Shown piece by piece: positions 18,121 to 31,182 of a stretch of DNA of 64,000 bases. Source of the DNA: Pantoea sp. Lij88. GTDB taxonomy: Bacteria > Pseudomonadota > Gammaproteobacteria > Enterobacterales > Enterobacteriaceae. Below the pieces are notes generated by a model. It was not told the DNA's origin and did no database searches. It saw nothing but the letters and a program-made list of their open reading frames with translations. The number at the start of each line of letters is the position of its first letter. The first letter of the stretch is position 1. The translations under genes and the position numbers were made by a program. Where the stretch lies: NCBI RefSeq assembly GCF_030062155.1, contig NZ_CP118269.1:992001-1056000 (forward strand). Reading direction: 5' to 3'.

Positions 18121-18774
18121 ATGCAGAAAGAAAAACTTTCCGCTTTAATGGATGGTGAGACCTTAGATAACGAGCTGTTTTCCGCCTTGTCTAAGGACGC
18201 AGAATTACAGAAAAGCTGGGCGAGCTATCATCTCATCCGCGACACCATGCGTGGTGATGTGGGCGATGTCCTGCATTTCGATATCTCTGCGCGCGTCGCT
18301 GCTGCCATCGAAAAAGAACCGCTGCGTACGGTCACCACGCTGATCCCTGAAGCTCAGCCAGAACCTTCCCGCTGGGAAAAAATGCCGTTCTGGAAAAAAG
18401 CGCGCCCATGGGCTGCGCAACTGACTCAGGTGGGTGTGGCTGCCTGTGTTTCACTGGCAGTGATCGTGGGCGTTCAGCACTACAATCAGCCTGCGGGCAG
18501 CGCCACACAGACCTCTGATTCGCCGGTGTTCAACACCATGCCGATGATGGGCAAAGCTTCTCCGGTAAGCCTGGGTGTGCCGTCTGATGCCTTTGACACT
18601 AACAGCTCTAATCAGCAGGTTCAGGACCAGCGTCGTCGCGTGAATGCCATGCTGCAGGACTATGAACTGCAACGTCGCCTGCATGCTGACCAGCTGCAGT
18701 TCGAAACCGACGCGCCAAAACAGGCGCAGGTTGATGTTCCCGGTAACCAGTCATTAGGACAGCAACAGCAGTAA
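18121..18774 (+). CDS. rseA: Anti-sigma-E factor RseA
   Basis: Single-pass inner membrane protein that holds sigma-E. Residues 1-100 are the cytoplasmic sigma-binding domain, one membrane span lies at about 103-118 (V-G-V-A-A-C-V-S-L-A-V-I-V-G-V), and the rest is periplasmic. The DegS cleavage region A-S-P-V-S-L-G is conserved with the V-S bond at 149-150. After DegS, RseP would cut within the membrane. Its last base is the first base of rseB. Confidence 0.97.
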   Translation: MQKEKLSALMDGETLDNELFSALSKDAELQKSWASYHLIRDTMRGDVGDVLHFDISARVAAAIEKEPLRTVTTLIPEAQPEPSRWEKMPFWKKARPWAAQLTQVGVAACVSLAVIVGVQHYNQPAGSATQTSDSPVFNTMPMMGKASPVSLGVPSDAFDTNSSNQQVQDQRRRVNAMLQDYELQRRLHADQLQFETDAPKQAQVDVPGNQSLGQQQQ

Positions 18775-19730
18775 TGAAGCCGCTTTGGTATGCTGTTAGC
18801 CTGCTGACAGGCAGCCTGTTGTGGTCATCTGCCGCCCCGGCGCAAACTACTGCGTCCGGGGCGTTATTGCAGCAGATGGAGCAGGCAAGTCAGAATCTCA
18901 ACTACGAATTCGCCTATATCAACGTCTCGCGCATCGGCATCGAATCGCTGCGTTATCGTCACGCGGTGATTGATAGCCGGATATTCGCGCAGTTGCTGCA
19001 GATGGACGGGCCACGCCGGGAAGTGATCCAGCGTGGCAACGATATCAGCTACTTCGAACCTGGCCTCGATCCTTTCTCGCTCCCTGGCAATCACATTATC
19101 GATGCCCTGCCGTCGGTGATTTTTGCCGACTTCACTAAGCTCGCCACCGCCTACGATTTTATTACCGTGGGCCGCTCGCGCATTGCCGATCAGATGTGCG
19201 ATGTCTTGCGTATCGTTTCACGCGATGGCACGCGTTACAGCTATGTGGTCTGGCTGGATGTGGACACCAAGCTGCCGCTGCGCATCGACCTGCTCGATCG
19301 GGATGGCGAAACGCTGGAGCAGTTCCGCGTAATCAGCTTTGCGGTGGATGAAGGGGTGCGTAACCTGATGCAGGGGCTGGAGAAAGCGAATCTGCCGCCG
19401 TCGCTCTCCGTGCCGAAAGGTGATCCGGTCACGCTCACCTGGCAGCCTGGCTGGATCCCCGCCGGGATGTCGCTGGTGTCGCAGAACCGTCGCACGCTGC
19501 CGGGGCTGAACAAAAATATGGAGTCGAAGCTCTACAGCGATGGTCTGTTTAGTTTCGCGATCAACGTGACACCGGCCGATAAAACCAGCACAACGCAGAC
19601 ATTGCGCACTGGACGTCGTACGGTTCAGACCGTTGTGCGCAATAATAACGAAATTGCGGTGATCGGCGAGTTACCGCCTTCAACCGCAAAACGTATTGCG
19701 GACAGCATCGACCTGGGGTCACAAAAATGA
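18774..19730 (+). CDS. rseB: Periplasmic sigma-E regulator RseB
   Basis: A 318-residue periplasmic protein with a Sec signal peptide (cleavage probably after A-P-A-Q, about residue 23). It binds the periplasmic part of RseA, shields it from DegS, and senses mislocalised lipoproteins or LPS. The MucB/RseB N-terminal LolA-like domain and smaller C-terminal domain are both full length. Start codon and rseA stop share one base, and its end overlaps rseC by four bases, so rseABC are translationally coupled. Confidence 0.96.
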   Translation: MKPLWYAVSLLTGSLLWSSAAPAQTTASGALLQQMEQASQNLNYEFAYINVSRIGIESLRYRHAVIDSRIFAQLLQMDGPRREVIQRGNDISYFEPGLDPFSLPGNHIIDALPSVIFADFTKLATAYDFITVGRSRIADQMCDVLRIVSRDGTRYSYVVWLDVDTKLPLRIDLLDRDGETLEQFRVISFAVDEGVRNLMQGLEKANLPPSLSVPKGDPVTLTWQPGWIPAGMSLVSQNRRTLPGLNKNMESKLYSDGLFSFAINVTPADKTSTTQTLRTGRRTVQTVVRNNNEIAVIGELPPSTAKRIADSIDLGSQK

Positions 19731-20191
19731 TGAGAGAATGGGCCACCGTGGTGGCATGGCAGGATGGCATCGCCACGCTGCACACCGAAGCAAAAACCTC
19801 CTGCAACAGCTGCCAGGCGCGTAAAGGCTGTGGCAGCCATATGCTGAATAAGCTCGGTCCGAAGAATGCCCACGTGATGCAGATCGCCAGCAGCAAGCCG
19901 CTGCAGCCGGGACAGCGCATCGAATTAGGCATCAAAGAGAGCAGCCTGCTCGGTTCGGCGCTGCTGGTCTACATGACGCCGCTGTCTGGCCTGTTCGTGG
20001 TCGCCGGTCTGTTTCAGTCGCTGTTCAATAGCGATCTGGCTGCGGCCTGCGGTGCGCTGCTGGGCGGCATCGGCGGGTTTATTGTCGCGAAAGGCGTTTC
20101 AATGAAATTCGGCGATCGCGAAGCTTTTCAGCCGGTCATTCTGAGCATTGCCTTGCCCCCTGATGCGCTGCGTGTTGAAAGCGAAGCGTAA
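19727..20191 (+). CDS. rseC: RseC, inner membrane SoxR-reducing system protein
   Basis: A 154-residue inner membrane protein with a cysteine-rich N-terminal segment (C-N-S-C-Q-A-R-K-G-C) and two predicted membrane helices at about 73-95 and 98-120. RseC has been linked to the Rsx system that reduces the SoxR iron-sulfur cluster and has only a small effect on sigma-E. The start overlaps the rseB stop as ATGA. It is the last gene of the operon; a weak GC-rich stem follows near 20203-20222. Confidence 0.93.
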   Translation: MMREWATVVAWQDGIATLHTEAKTSCNSCQARKGCGSHMLNKLGPKNAHVMQIASSKPLQPGQRIELGIKESSLLGSALLVYMTPLSGLFVVAGLFQSLFNSDLAAACGALLGGIGGFIVAKGVSMKFGDREAFQPVILSIALPPDALRVESEA

Positions 20192-20409
20192 CGTACGTCC
20201 AGGCCGCGCATCCCGCGGCCTTTGTCCATTCTGCCTTGCGCAGATATCTGTTTCGCTTCCACCACGTTCCATTCTTTTATGCGCGGCGTTAACAGTGTAA
20301 TATGCGTCGTCATTAATGAGGCTGACAGGATTGTGGGTAAAGAGCGATCTTCCTGAATGTGTCTGTGCTCAGGTTTTCAACTGAATTTTAAGCGAAGATA
20401 TCCCAATAA

Positions 20410-22209
20410 ATGAAGCACATAAGAAATTTCTCCATCATCGCTCATATCGACCATGGTAAATCTACGCTCTCTGACCGTCTGATTCAGATCTGTGGCGGCC
20501 TCACCGCTCGTGAAATGGCTGCACAGGTTCTTGACTCTATGGATCTGGAGCGCGAGCGTGGCATTACCATTAAAGCCCAGAGCGTGACACTCGATTACCA
20601 CGCGAAAGACGGCCAAACTTACCAGCTCAATTTCATCGATACCCCAGGCCACGTAGACTTCTCTTATGAAGTTTCCCGCTCACTGGCCGCCTGTGAAGGC
20701 GCGCTGCTGGTGGTGGATGCCGGTCAGGGTGTTGAAGCGCAGACACTGGCGAACTGCTATACCGCGATGGAGATGGATCTGGAAGTGGTGCCGGTTCTGA
20801 ACAAAATTGACCTGCCAGCTGCCGATCCCGATCGTGCCGCGCAGGAAATTGAAGATATCGTCGGCATTGATGCAACGGATGCTGTGCGCTGCTCAGCCAA
20901 AACTGGCGTCGGCGTACCGGAAGTTCTGGAGCGCTTAGTGCGCGACATTCCGCCGCCGGAAGGCGATCCGGAAGGCCCGCTGCAGGCTCTGATTATCGAC
21001 TCCTGGTTTGATAACTACCTGGGCGTGGTTTCACTGGTGCGTGTGAAAAACGGCACCATGCGCAAAGGCGACAAGATCAAAGTCCTGAGCACCGGCCAGG
21101 TTTATAACGCTGACCGTCTGGGTATCTTCACCCCGAAACGTGTCGATCGTAATGAACTGAACTGCGGTGAAGTCGGCTGGCTGGTCTGCGCCATCAAAGA
21201 TATTCTCGGCGCACCGGTAGGCGATACCCTGACAACCGCGCGTAACCCGGCAGACAAAGCGCTGCCAGGCTTCAAAAAAGTGAAGCCACAGGTTTACGCC
21301 GGTCTGTTCCCAATCAGCTCTGACGACTACGAAGCCTTCCGTGACGCGCTCGGCAAGCTGAGCCTGAACGATGCCTCGCTGTTCTATGAGCCAGAAAGCT
21401 CAACGGCGCTGGGCTTTGGTTTCCGCTGCGGCTTCCTCGGTCTGCTGCACATGGAGATCATCCAGGAGCGTCTGGAGCGCGAATACGATCTCGACCTGAT
21501 CACCACCGCACCGACGGTAGTGTATGAAGTCGTGACCACCAGTGGCGATATCGTTCATGTCGACAGCCCATCCAAGCTGCCTGCGCTGAACAATATCGAA
21601 GAGCTGCGTGAACCGATTGCAGAATGTCATATGCTGCTGCCGCAGGAGTATCTGGGCAACGTCATCACGCTCTGTATTGAGAAGCGTGGCGTGCAGACCA
21701 ACATGGTCTACCACGGCAATCAGGTTGCCCTGACTTACGAAATTCCGATGGCAGAAGTGGTCCTCGACTTCTTCGACCGTCTGAAATCAACCTCGCGCGG
21801 TTATGCCTCGCTGGATTACAACTTTAAGCGTTTCCAGCCTTCAGACATGGTGCGCGTTGACGTACTGATTAACTCTGAACGCGTGGATGCGCTGGCGCTG
21901 ATTACCCACCGCGACAACGCGCCTTATCGCGGCCGCGATCTGGTTGAGAAAATGAAAGAGCTCATCCCGCGTCAGCAGTTTGATATTGCGATTCAGGCGG
22001 CCATCGGCAACCACATTATCGCGCGTTCAACGGTTAAACAGCTGCGTAAAAACGTCCTCGCCAAATGTTATGGCGGTGACGTCAGCCGTAAGAAGAAACT
22101 GTTGCAGAAACAGAAAGATGGTAAGAAGCGAATGAAGCAGGTTGGTAACGTTGAGCTGCCACAGGAAGCGTTCCTCGCCATTCTGCATGTCGGTAAGGAC
22201 AGCAAATAA
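20410..22209 (+). CDS. lepA: Elongation factor 4 (LepA)
   Basis: A 599-residue ribosome-bound translational GTPase, linked to back-translocation and 30S biogenesis. G1 is A-H-I-D-H-G-K-S (residues 11-18), G2/switch I contains R-G-I-T-I-K, G3 is D-T-P-G-H (about 77-81), and G4 is N-K-I-D. Domains follow the LepA order, ending in the unique C-terminal domain with [24 protein letters not shown]. It is followed nine bases later by lepB, as in E. coli. Confidence 0.98.
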   Translation: MKHIRNFSIIAHIDHGKSTLSDRLIQICGGLTAREMAAQVLDSMDLERERGITIKAQSVTLDYHAKDGQTYQLNFIDTPGHVDFSYEVSRSLAACEGALLVVDAGQGVEAQTLANCYTAMEMDLEVVPVLNKIDLPAADPDRAAQEIEDIVGIDATDAVRCSAKTGVGVPEVLERLVRDIPPPEGDPEGPLQALIIDSWFDNYLGVVSLVRVKNGTMRKGDKIKVLSTGQVYNADRLGIFTPKRVDRNELNCGEVGWLVCAIKDILGAPVGDTLTTARNPADKALPGFKKVKPQVYAGLFPISSDDYEAFRDALGKLSLNDASLFYEPESSTALGFGFRCGFLGLLHMEIIQERLEREYDLDLITTAPTVVYEVVTTSGDIVHVDSPSKLPALNNIEELREPIAECHMLLPQEYLGNVITLCIEKRGVQTNMVYHGNQVALTYEIPMAEVVLDFFDRLKSTSRGYASLDYNFKRFQPSDMVRVDVLINSERVDALALITHRDNAPYRGRDLVEKMKELIPRQQFDIAIQAAIGNHIIARSTVKQLRKNVLAKCYGGDVSRKKKLLQKQKDGKKRMKQVGNVELPQEAFLAILHVGKDSK

Positions 22210-22218
22210 GGATTTCCA

Positions 22219-23193
22219 ATGGCTAATATGTTCGCCCTGATTCTGGCGATAGCGACGCTGATTACTGGCATCGTATGGGTAATTGATCGTTTCAAATGGG
22301 CACCCGCGCGTCGCGCGAAACAGGCTGAGGTGCAGGCCCAGACCGGTAACTCACTCGACAGCAAAACGCTGGCGAAGGTCGCTGCAAAGCCAGGCTGGGT
22401 TGAGACCACCGCGTCTGTATTCCCGGTGCTGGCTGTGGTGTTCATCGTGCGTTCGTTTATCTACGAACCATTCCAGATTCCTTCTGGCTCGATGATGCCA
22501 ACGCTGCTGATTGGTGACTTTATCCTGGTGGAGAAATTCGCTTACGGTATCAAAGACCCGATTACCCAGACGACGCTGATCCCAACCGGTCTGCCGAAGC
22601 GCGGCGACATTGCGGTATTTAAATACCCGAAAGATCCGAGTCTGGATTACATTAAGCGCGTTATTGGTCTGCCTGGCGACAAAGTCATCTATGATCCTTA
22701 CAGCAAAACGCTGACGGTGAAGCCGACCTGTAGCGATGATAAAGCCTGTGACACAGCGTTAGCGGTGACCTACACCGACGTTGAGCCAAGCAACTTTATT
22801 CAGACCTTTAGCGGCTTTGATGGCAACGAAACCGGCAACGGTTTCTATCAGGTGCCACAGGGCGATACCCTACGCGGTGGTCTGCGCCTGGCGACCCGCA
22901 AAGAGACGATTGGTAACGTGACGCATGACATTCTGCTGGTAAACGAAGCGCAGAGTCAGGCAGGCATGTATTATCAGCAGCCGGGTCAGCCGCAGTCGAG
23001 CTGGGTCGTGCCGAAAGGGCAATACTTCATGATGGGCGATAACCGTGATAACAGCGCCGACAGCCGCTACTGGGGCTTTGTCCCGGAGCGTAATCTGGTC
23101 GGTAAAGCGGTCGCTATCTGGATGAGCTTTGAGAAACAAGAAGGTCAGTGGCCAACCGGCGTGCGATTCAGTCGCATCGGCGGTATCCACTAA
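22219..23193 (+). CDS. lepB: Signal peptidase I
   Basis: Removes signal peptides from exported proteins at the periplasmic face of the inner membrane. Two N-terminal membrane segments (about 4-22 and 61-78) are followed by the catalytic domain. The serine nucleophile S91 lies in S-G-S-M-M-P-T-L and the general base is K146 in Y-I-K-R-V-I-G-L-P-G-D; the C-terminal G-D-N-R-D-N-S-A-D-S-R signature is intact. Length 324 residues is typical. It lies in the lepA-lepB-rnc cluster. Confidence 0.98.
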   Translation: MANMFALILAIATLITGIVWVIDRFKWAPARRAKQAEVQAQTGNSLDSKTLAKVAAKPGWVETTASVFPVLAVVFIVRSFIYEPFQIPSGSMMPTLLIGDFILVEKFAYGIKDPITQTTLIPTGLPKRGDIAVFKYPKDPSLDYIKRVIGLPGDKVIYDPYSKTLTVKPTCSDDKACDTALAVTYTDVEPSNFIQTFSGFDGNETGNGFYQVPQGDTLRGGLRLATRKETIGNVTHDILLVNEAQSQAGMYYQQPGQPQSSWVVPKGQYFMMGDNRDNSADSRYWGFVPERNLVGKAVAIWMSFEKQEGQWPTGVRFSRIGGIH

Positions 23194-23210
23194 TAATATT
23201 GTCTGATTAA

Positions 23211-24005
<795 letters not shown>

Positions 24006-24150
24006 ATCTGTCGGGGTGACAGGTGCCGGACGGCGCTGAATCAATCACCCTCTGTCAGTTCTATCACGGCGTCAGAAGACGCTGAATGACACATGACTCA
24101 AATAGCACTCTTTCAGCGCCGCATCAGGCGCTGAACAATTCAGGACTCGA
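24006..24150. repeat. Three hairpin repeat units between rnc and era
   Basis: The sequence GGCGCTGAA or GACGCTGAA recurs at 24032, 24078 and 24127, spacings of 46 and 49 bases. Each copy closes a hairpin: GCCG/CGGC, GCGTC-AGAA-GACGC, and the perfect TTCAGCGCC (24112-24120) with GGCGCTGAA (24127-24135). This looks like a degenerate palindromic repeat cluster that splits the usually overlapping rnc-era pair. It could cause processing or attenuation; no T-run follows. Confidence 0.6.
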
Positions 24151-25056
24151 ATGAGCGAAAACGTTACTTATTGCGGCTTTGTCGCGATTGTTGGCCGACC
24201 AAACGTCGGTAAATCCACCTTACTGAACCAGTTACTGGGGCAGAAGGTGTCGATCACCTCGCGTAAGCCGCAAACCACGCGCCACCGCATCATGGGCATT
24301 CACACCGAGGGCGAATATCAGGCGATCTACGTCGATACCCCGGGTCTGCACATGGAAGAGAAGCGTGCCATTAACCGTCTGATGAACCGCGCAGCCAGCA
24401 GTTCGATTGGCGACGTAGAACTCGTGATCTTCGTCGTTGAAGGCACCCGCTGGACGCCAGATGATGAGATGGTGTTGGGCAAACTGCGCGACAACAAAGT
24501 GCCGGTTGTGCTGGCGATCAATAAGGTCGACAACATTCAGGATAAAAGCATCCTGCTGCCGCATCTGCAGTTCCTGAGCCAGCAGATGAACTTCCTGGAC
24601 ATCGTGCCTATCTCTGCTGAGAGCGGCAAAAACGTGGATACCATCGCGGCGATTACCCGCAAGCACCTGCCGCAGGCCGATCATCACTTCCCGGAAGATT
24701 ACATCACCGACCGCTCACAGCGTTTCATGGCATCAGAGATGATCCGTGAAAAACTGATGCGCTTCCTGGGAGCTGAACTGCCTTACTCCGTCACAGTTGA
24801 GATCGAGCGCTTCGTCACCAACGAACGCGGCGGTTACGACATCCATGGTCTGATCCTGGTTGAGCGTGAAGGGCAGAAGAAGATGGTGATTGGCAACAAA
24901 GGCGCCAAAATCAAAGTCATCGGAACAGAAGCGCGCAGGGACATGGAAGAGATGTTCGAAGCGAAAGTGCATCTCGAACTGTGGGTGAAAGTGAAATCCG
25001 GCTGGGCAGATGACGAACGTGCACTGCGCAGCCTGGGTTATACAGACGATCTCTGA
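24151..25056 (+). CDS. era: GTPase Era
   Basis: Essential GTPase that binds the 3' end of 16S rRNA and links 30S maturation with the cell cycle. G1 is G-R-P-N-V-G-K-S near residues 14-21, G3 is D-T-P-G, and G4 is N-K-V-D. The C-terminal KH domain carries [15 protein letters not shown]. Length 301 is normal. It is followed four bases later by recO. The unusual feature is the 145-base spacer before it. Confidence 0.98.
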   Translation: MSENVTYCGFVAIVGRPNVGKSTLLNQLLGQKVSITSRKPQTTRHRIMGIHTEGEYQAIYVDTPGLHMEEKRAINRLMNRAASSSIGDVELVIFVVEGTRWTPDDEMVLGKLRDNKVPVVLAINKVDNIQDKSILLPHLQFLSQQMNFLDIVPISAESGKNVDTIAAITRKHLPQADHHFPEDYITDRSQRFMASEMIREKLMRFLGAELPYSVTVEIERFVTNERGGYDIHGLILVEREGQKKMVIGNKGAKIKVIGTEARRDMEEMFEAKVHLELWVKVKSGWADDERALRSLGYTDDL

Positions 25057-25060
25057 TTCA

Positions 25061-25789
25061 ATGGAAGGCTGGCAACGCGCCTTTGTGCTGCATAGTCGTC
25101 CCTACAGCGAAACCAGTCTGTTGCTCGACCTGTTCAGTGAAAGCGAAGGGCGGGTGCGGGTACTGGCTAAGGGCGCACGTTCGCGGCGCTCGAACCTGAA
25201 AGGCGCATTACAGCCTTTTACCCCGCTGCTGGTTCGCTGGAGCGGGCGCGGGGAAGTCAAAACCCTGCGCAACGCCGAAGCGGTGTCGCTGGCTTTACCG
25301 CTCAGCGGCATCACGCTTTACTGCGGTCTCTACGTCAATGAACTGGTCTCACGCGTATTGCAGCAGGAATCTCCCTTCCCGGAACTCTTCTTCGACTATC
25401 TCAACTGTCTTCAGGCCTTAGCCTCAACGCACGGCAAGCCCGAACCGGCACTGCGACGCTTTGAACTGGCGCTGCTCGGTCACCTGGGTTACGGCGTCGA
25501 CTTCCTGCACTGCGCCGGCAGCGGCGAGCCGGTCAGCGACGACATGACTTACAGCTATCGTGAAGAGCGGGGTTTTATCGCCAGTCTGGTGGTGAATAAT
25601 CGCAGCTTTACCGGCCGCGAGTTGCAGGCCCTGTGCGAGCGAGAGTTTCCCGACGCCGATACCCTGCGTGCCGCAAAGCGCTTTACCCGCATCGCCCTGA
25701 AGCCGTATCTTGGCGGCAAGCCGCTGAAAAGTCAGGAGCTGTTCCGCCAGTTTATCCCGAAGAAAAAGCCCGAACAGGCAGAAGAATAG
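25061..25789 (+). CDS. recO: DNA repair protein RecO
   Basis: Mediator of the RecFOR pathway: it anneals DNA and helps load RecA on SSB-coated gaps. The 242-residue protein starts at ATG 25061 ([15 protein letters not shown]), four bases after era; longer in-frame starts overlap era and are rejected. The N-terminal OB fold contains [12 protein letters not shown], and the helical C-terminal part follows. The zinc-finger cysteines seen in some RecO proteins are not evident, as is usual in Enterobacterales. Confidence 0.96.
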   Translation: MEGWQRAFVLHSRPYSETSLLLDLFSESEGRVRVLAKGARSRRSNLKGALQPFTPLLVRWSGRGEVKTLRNAEAVSLALPLSGITLYCGLYVNELVSRVLQQESPFPELFFDYLNCLQALASTHGKPEPALRRFELALLGHLGYGVDFLHCAGSGEPVSDDMTYSYREERGFIASLVVNNRSFTGRELQALCEREFPDADTLRAAKRFTRIALKPYLGGKPLKSQELFRQFIPKKKPEQAEE

Positions 25790-25861
25790 CGCTGGTCGTA
25801 CCGCCTGTTTATATTTGCGCGGTACACTCAACATCACGATGGAAAAGAAGTGAGGATGGTC

Positions 25862-26592
25862 ATGGCTGAGTTGCTGTTAGGCGTCAATATCGATCACATT
25901 GCCACGGTGCGAAACGCGCGTGGGACAAACTATCCCGATCCGGTGCAGGCAGCGTTTATCGCCGAGCAGGCGGGCGCTGACGGTATTACCGTGCACCTGC
26001 GCGAAGATCGCCGTCACATCACCGATCGCGACGTGCGTATTCTGCGTGACACGATCCAGACGCGCATGAATCTGGAGATGGCGGTCACCGATGAGATGAT
26101 CGGCATCGCCTGTGATATCCAGCCCCATTTCTGCTGCCTGGTGCCGGAAAAGCGTCAGGAAGTGACGACGGAAGGCGGACTGGATGTGGCGGGTCAGCAG
26201 GAGAAGATGAACGCGGCCGTGCGACTGCTGAAAGATGCCGGCATTCTGGTTTCGCTGTTTATCGATGCCGATCACCGCCAGATCGAAGCGGCCGTTGCCA
26301 CCGGTGCGCCTTATATCGAAATCCACACCGGCGCGTATGCCGAGGCACCAGAAGGTCTGGCGCGTGACGCTGAGCTGGCGCGCATTCGCCATGCCGCGAC
26401 CTTTGCCGCCAGCCTGGGGCTGAAGGTCAATGCCGGTCACGGTCTGACCTACCACAACGTGCTGCCGATTGCGGCGCTGCCGGAAATGCATGAGCTGAAT
26501 ATCGGCCATGCGATTATCGGTCGTGCGGTGATGAGTGGCCTGCCGGATGCGGTCAGAGAGATGAAACAGCTGATGCGTGAAGCCCGCCGCTG

Positions 26593-26593
<1 letters not shown>
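25862..26593 (+). CDS. pdxJ: Pyridoxine 5'-phosphate synthase
   Basis: Joins 1-deoxyxylulose 5-phosphate and 3-amino-1-hydroxyacetone phosphate to make pyridoxine 5'-phosphate, the ring-closing step of vitamin B6 synthesis. A 243-residue TIM barrel beginning [21 protein letters not shown], with the phosphate-binding H-L-R-E-D-R-R-H-I and N-A-G-H-G-L motifs. ATG 25862 is preceded by an A+G-rich ribosome site; the upstream in-frame start at 25850 is less likely. Its stop overlaps the acpS start by one base. Confidence 0.97.
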
Positions 26594-27254
<661 letters not shown>

Positions 27255-27273
27255 TTATACGCGCTGCCGCTGA

Positions 27274-28113
27274 TCAGACCAGCTTTTTCACCAGCGCTTC
27301 GCTGTGACGAATGTGGCTCGACGCACGCTCCGGATCGTGTTGCACCAGCGCCATAAACAGCAGATCGGTCAGTGCCAGCTGTGCCGTCGTTGAGGAGATC
27401 GCCGCGCTGCGGGTACTCTGCTCTTCGGCTACCGTATAAAGACAGTAACTGGCGCTCTGCTGCAGCGTATTCGGCGTAAAGCCGGTAAACGCCACCACAT
27501 CTGCGCCCACCTGTACCGCTTCCTGCGCCGCCAGATTGATCTCCCGCCGCTCCCCGGTGTAAGAGATGGCGAGCAGCACATCGCCTGGCCCCATCGCCTG
27601 CACGCTGGCCAGCAGGGCATGCATATCCTGTTCTGCCACCGCATTAATGCCGATCTTCATCAGCTTCCAGGAGAAATCTTTCGCCACCAGGCCTGATGCG
27701 CCGATGCCCACCAGTAAAATGCGCCGGGCATTTTTCAGCAGCTGTAACACGTCGTTGAGCTTCTCTTCGCTATTAATGTCCAGCGTGGCGCGGATCGCCG
27801 AGAGCTTTTCTGTCAGCAGCTTTTCGCCCACCATCTTAAGCGGGTCGTCACTGAGAATATGGTTATGCACGGTAATGGCATCCTTGTCCGCCAGTGACTC
27901 ACTCAGGGCCAGCTTAAGCGCCGGAAATCCTTTGTATCCCAGCTTCTGAGCAAACTTCACCACGCTCGACTGGCTGACGCCAGACTCTTCCGCCAGTTTC
28001 TGTGAACTCAGATGACGCGCCCGATCGGGTTGCGACAGTAAAAAATCCGCCAGCCGACGCTCGTTCAATGCCAGACGTGGATAAAGCTGGCGAATGCGCA
28101 GCAATGAACTCAT
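27274..28113 (-). CDS. yfhH: RpiR/MurR-family transcriptional regulator YfhH
   Basis: A 279-residue regulator with an N-terminal RpiR helix-turn-helix (about 1-75; L-A-E-E-S-G-V-S-Q-S-S-V-V-K-F-A-Q-K-L-G-Y-K-G-F) and a C-terminal SIS sugar-phosphate-binding domain (about 120-260; L-L-V-G-I-G-A-S-G and A-I-S-Y-T-G). Such proteins usually sense a phosphosugar. Position between yfhL and pgpC matches E. coli yfhH. ATG 28113 is chosen because the preceding in-frame codon start is TTG. The target genes are unknown. Confidence 0.88.
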   Translation of the reverse strand: MSSLLRIRQLYPRLALNERRLADFLLSQPDRARHLSSQKLAEESGVSQSSVVKFAQKLGYKGFPALKLALSESLADKDAITVHNHILSDDPLKMVGEKLLTEKLSAIRATLDINSEEKLNDVLQLLKNARRILLVGIGASGLVAKDFSWKLMKIGINAVAEQDMHALLASVQAMGPGDVLLAISYTGERREINLAAQEAVQVGADVVAFTGFTPNTLQQSASYCLYTVAEEQSTRSAAISSTTAQLALTDLLFMALVQHDPERASSHIRHSEALVKKLV

Positions 28114-28268
28114 GCCCAATCCTCGTAATTCAGGGATAATCAGTGAAGAATAAACTATTCATCAGGCATTGTAGTCATCGGAATTAAAAATGACAGTCAT
28201 CGCCGTACCGCCTGATGATGGCTACACTACTCTTTATCATCCCAGAATCAGCCGTAAAGGAGAGTTGT

Positions 28269-28907
28269 TTGACCAGGGGAACACAACGTCGCATCGTATT
28301 TTTTGACCTGGATGGCACTTTGCACCAGCAGGACATGTTCGGCACCTTTATGCGCTATCTGCTGCGTCGCCGGCCGCTGAATCTGCTGCTGGTGGTGCCA
28401 CTCTTGCCAGTGGTCGGCATTGGCCTGCTGTTTAAAGGCCGGGCGGCACGCTGGCCCATGAGTCTGCTGCTCTGGTCCATCACCTTTGGCCGCTCTGAGC
28501 GGACACTGCTGCGCCTCGAAGCGGAGTTTGCGGAGTGGTTCCGCCTGCGCGTCAAAGCGTTTCCGGTGGTGCAGCAGCGCCTGACCGATTACCTCGGCAG
28601 TGATGACGCTGACGTGTGGTTGATCACCGGATCGCCACAGTCGCTGGTGGAGCAGGTCTATCATGACTCCGCCTTTCTGCCGCGCGTGAAGCTGATAGCC
28701 AGCCAGATGCAGCGCGGCTGGGGCGGACGGGTGCTGGCGATGCGCTGCCTCGGCCATGAGAAAGTCGCGCAGCTGGAAGAGAAAATCGGCACGCCATTAC
28801 AGCTTTACAGCGGCTACAGCGACAGCAAACAGGACAACCCGCTGCTGTTCTTCTGTCAGCATCGCTGGCGCGTGACCCCGGCGGGTGAGCTGCAACAGCT
28901 GGAATAA
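28269..28907 (+). CDS. pgpC: Phosphatidylglycerophosphatase C
   Basis: HAD-family membrane phosphatase that dephosphorylates phosphatidylglycerol phosphate, one of three such enzymes in E. coli. The nucleophile motif F-F-D-L-D-G-T-L lies at residues 10-17, a hydrophobic membrane segment follows at about 33-55, and L-I-T-G-S-P supplies motif II. The likely start is TTG 28269, because AGGAG lies seven bases upstream and it gives 212 residues, close to the E. coli protein; the longer frame from 28215 would add unrelated sequence. Confidence 0.92.
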   Translation: MTRGTQRRIVFFDLDGTLHQQDMFGTFMRYLLRRRPLNLLLVVPLLPVVGIGLLFKGRAARWPMSLLLWSITFGRSERTLLRLEAEFAEWFRLRVKAFPVVQQRLTDYLGSDDADVWLITGSPQSLVEQVYHDSAFLPRVKLIASQMQRGWGGRVLAMRCLGHEKVAQLEEKIGTPLQLYSGYSDSKQDNPLLFFCQHRWRVTPAGELQQLE

Positions 28908-28937
28908 GTTTTTAAAGGCTCGGTGAGACCGCTATAA

Positions 28938-30916
<1,979 letters not shown>

Positions 30917-31080
30917 ATAGTTATCTCTCGCTGGCTCTAAGGCCTCTGTCTTTTAAAGGCAGTATTTATCTTCTTTGAACTCCCAGAGCGAGGGGCATTT
31001 TGCGCAACTAAATCACGCTGAGCAACTTTTATAGCAGCTTTTGCGCAAATTTCAGGCAAATCCGGGTCGCCAAAAATTGT

Positions 31081-31119
31081 GCGCAAACGGTTTCGTCGCG
31101 AGGTCGCTTTCTCTATAAT
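31081..31119 (+). promoter_or_regulatory. PurR-controlled promoter of purL
   Basis: GCGCAAACGGTTTCGT at 31081-31096 matches the PurR operator (ACGCAAACGTTTTCGT type). TATAAT at 31114-31119 is a consensus -10, and the operator covers the -35 position, fitting repression by PurR-hypoxanthine or PurR-guanine. Confidence 0.88.
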
Positions 31120-31182
31120 ACGCCCCGTTTTCCCTGTTGCGCCCAATTTGCGTCGCCCGGCGCCCTGACGAGAGACTTATTA

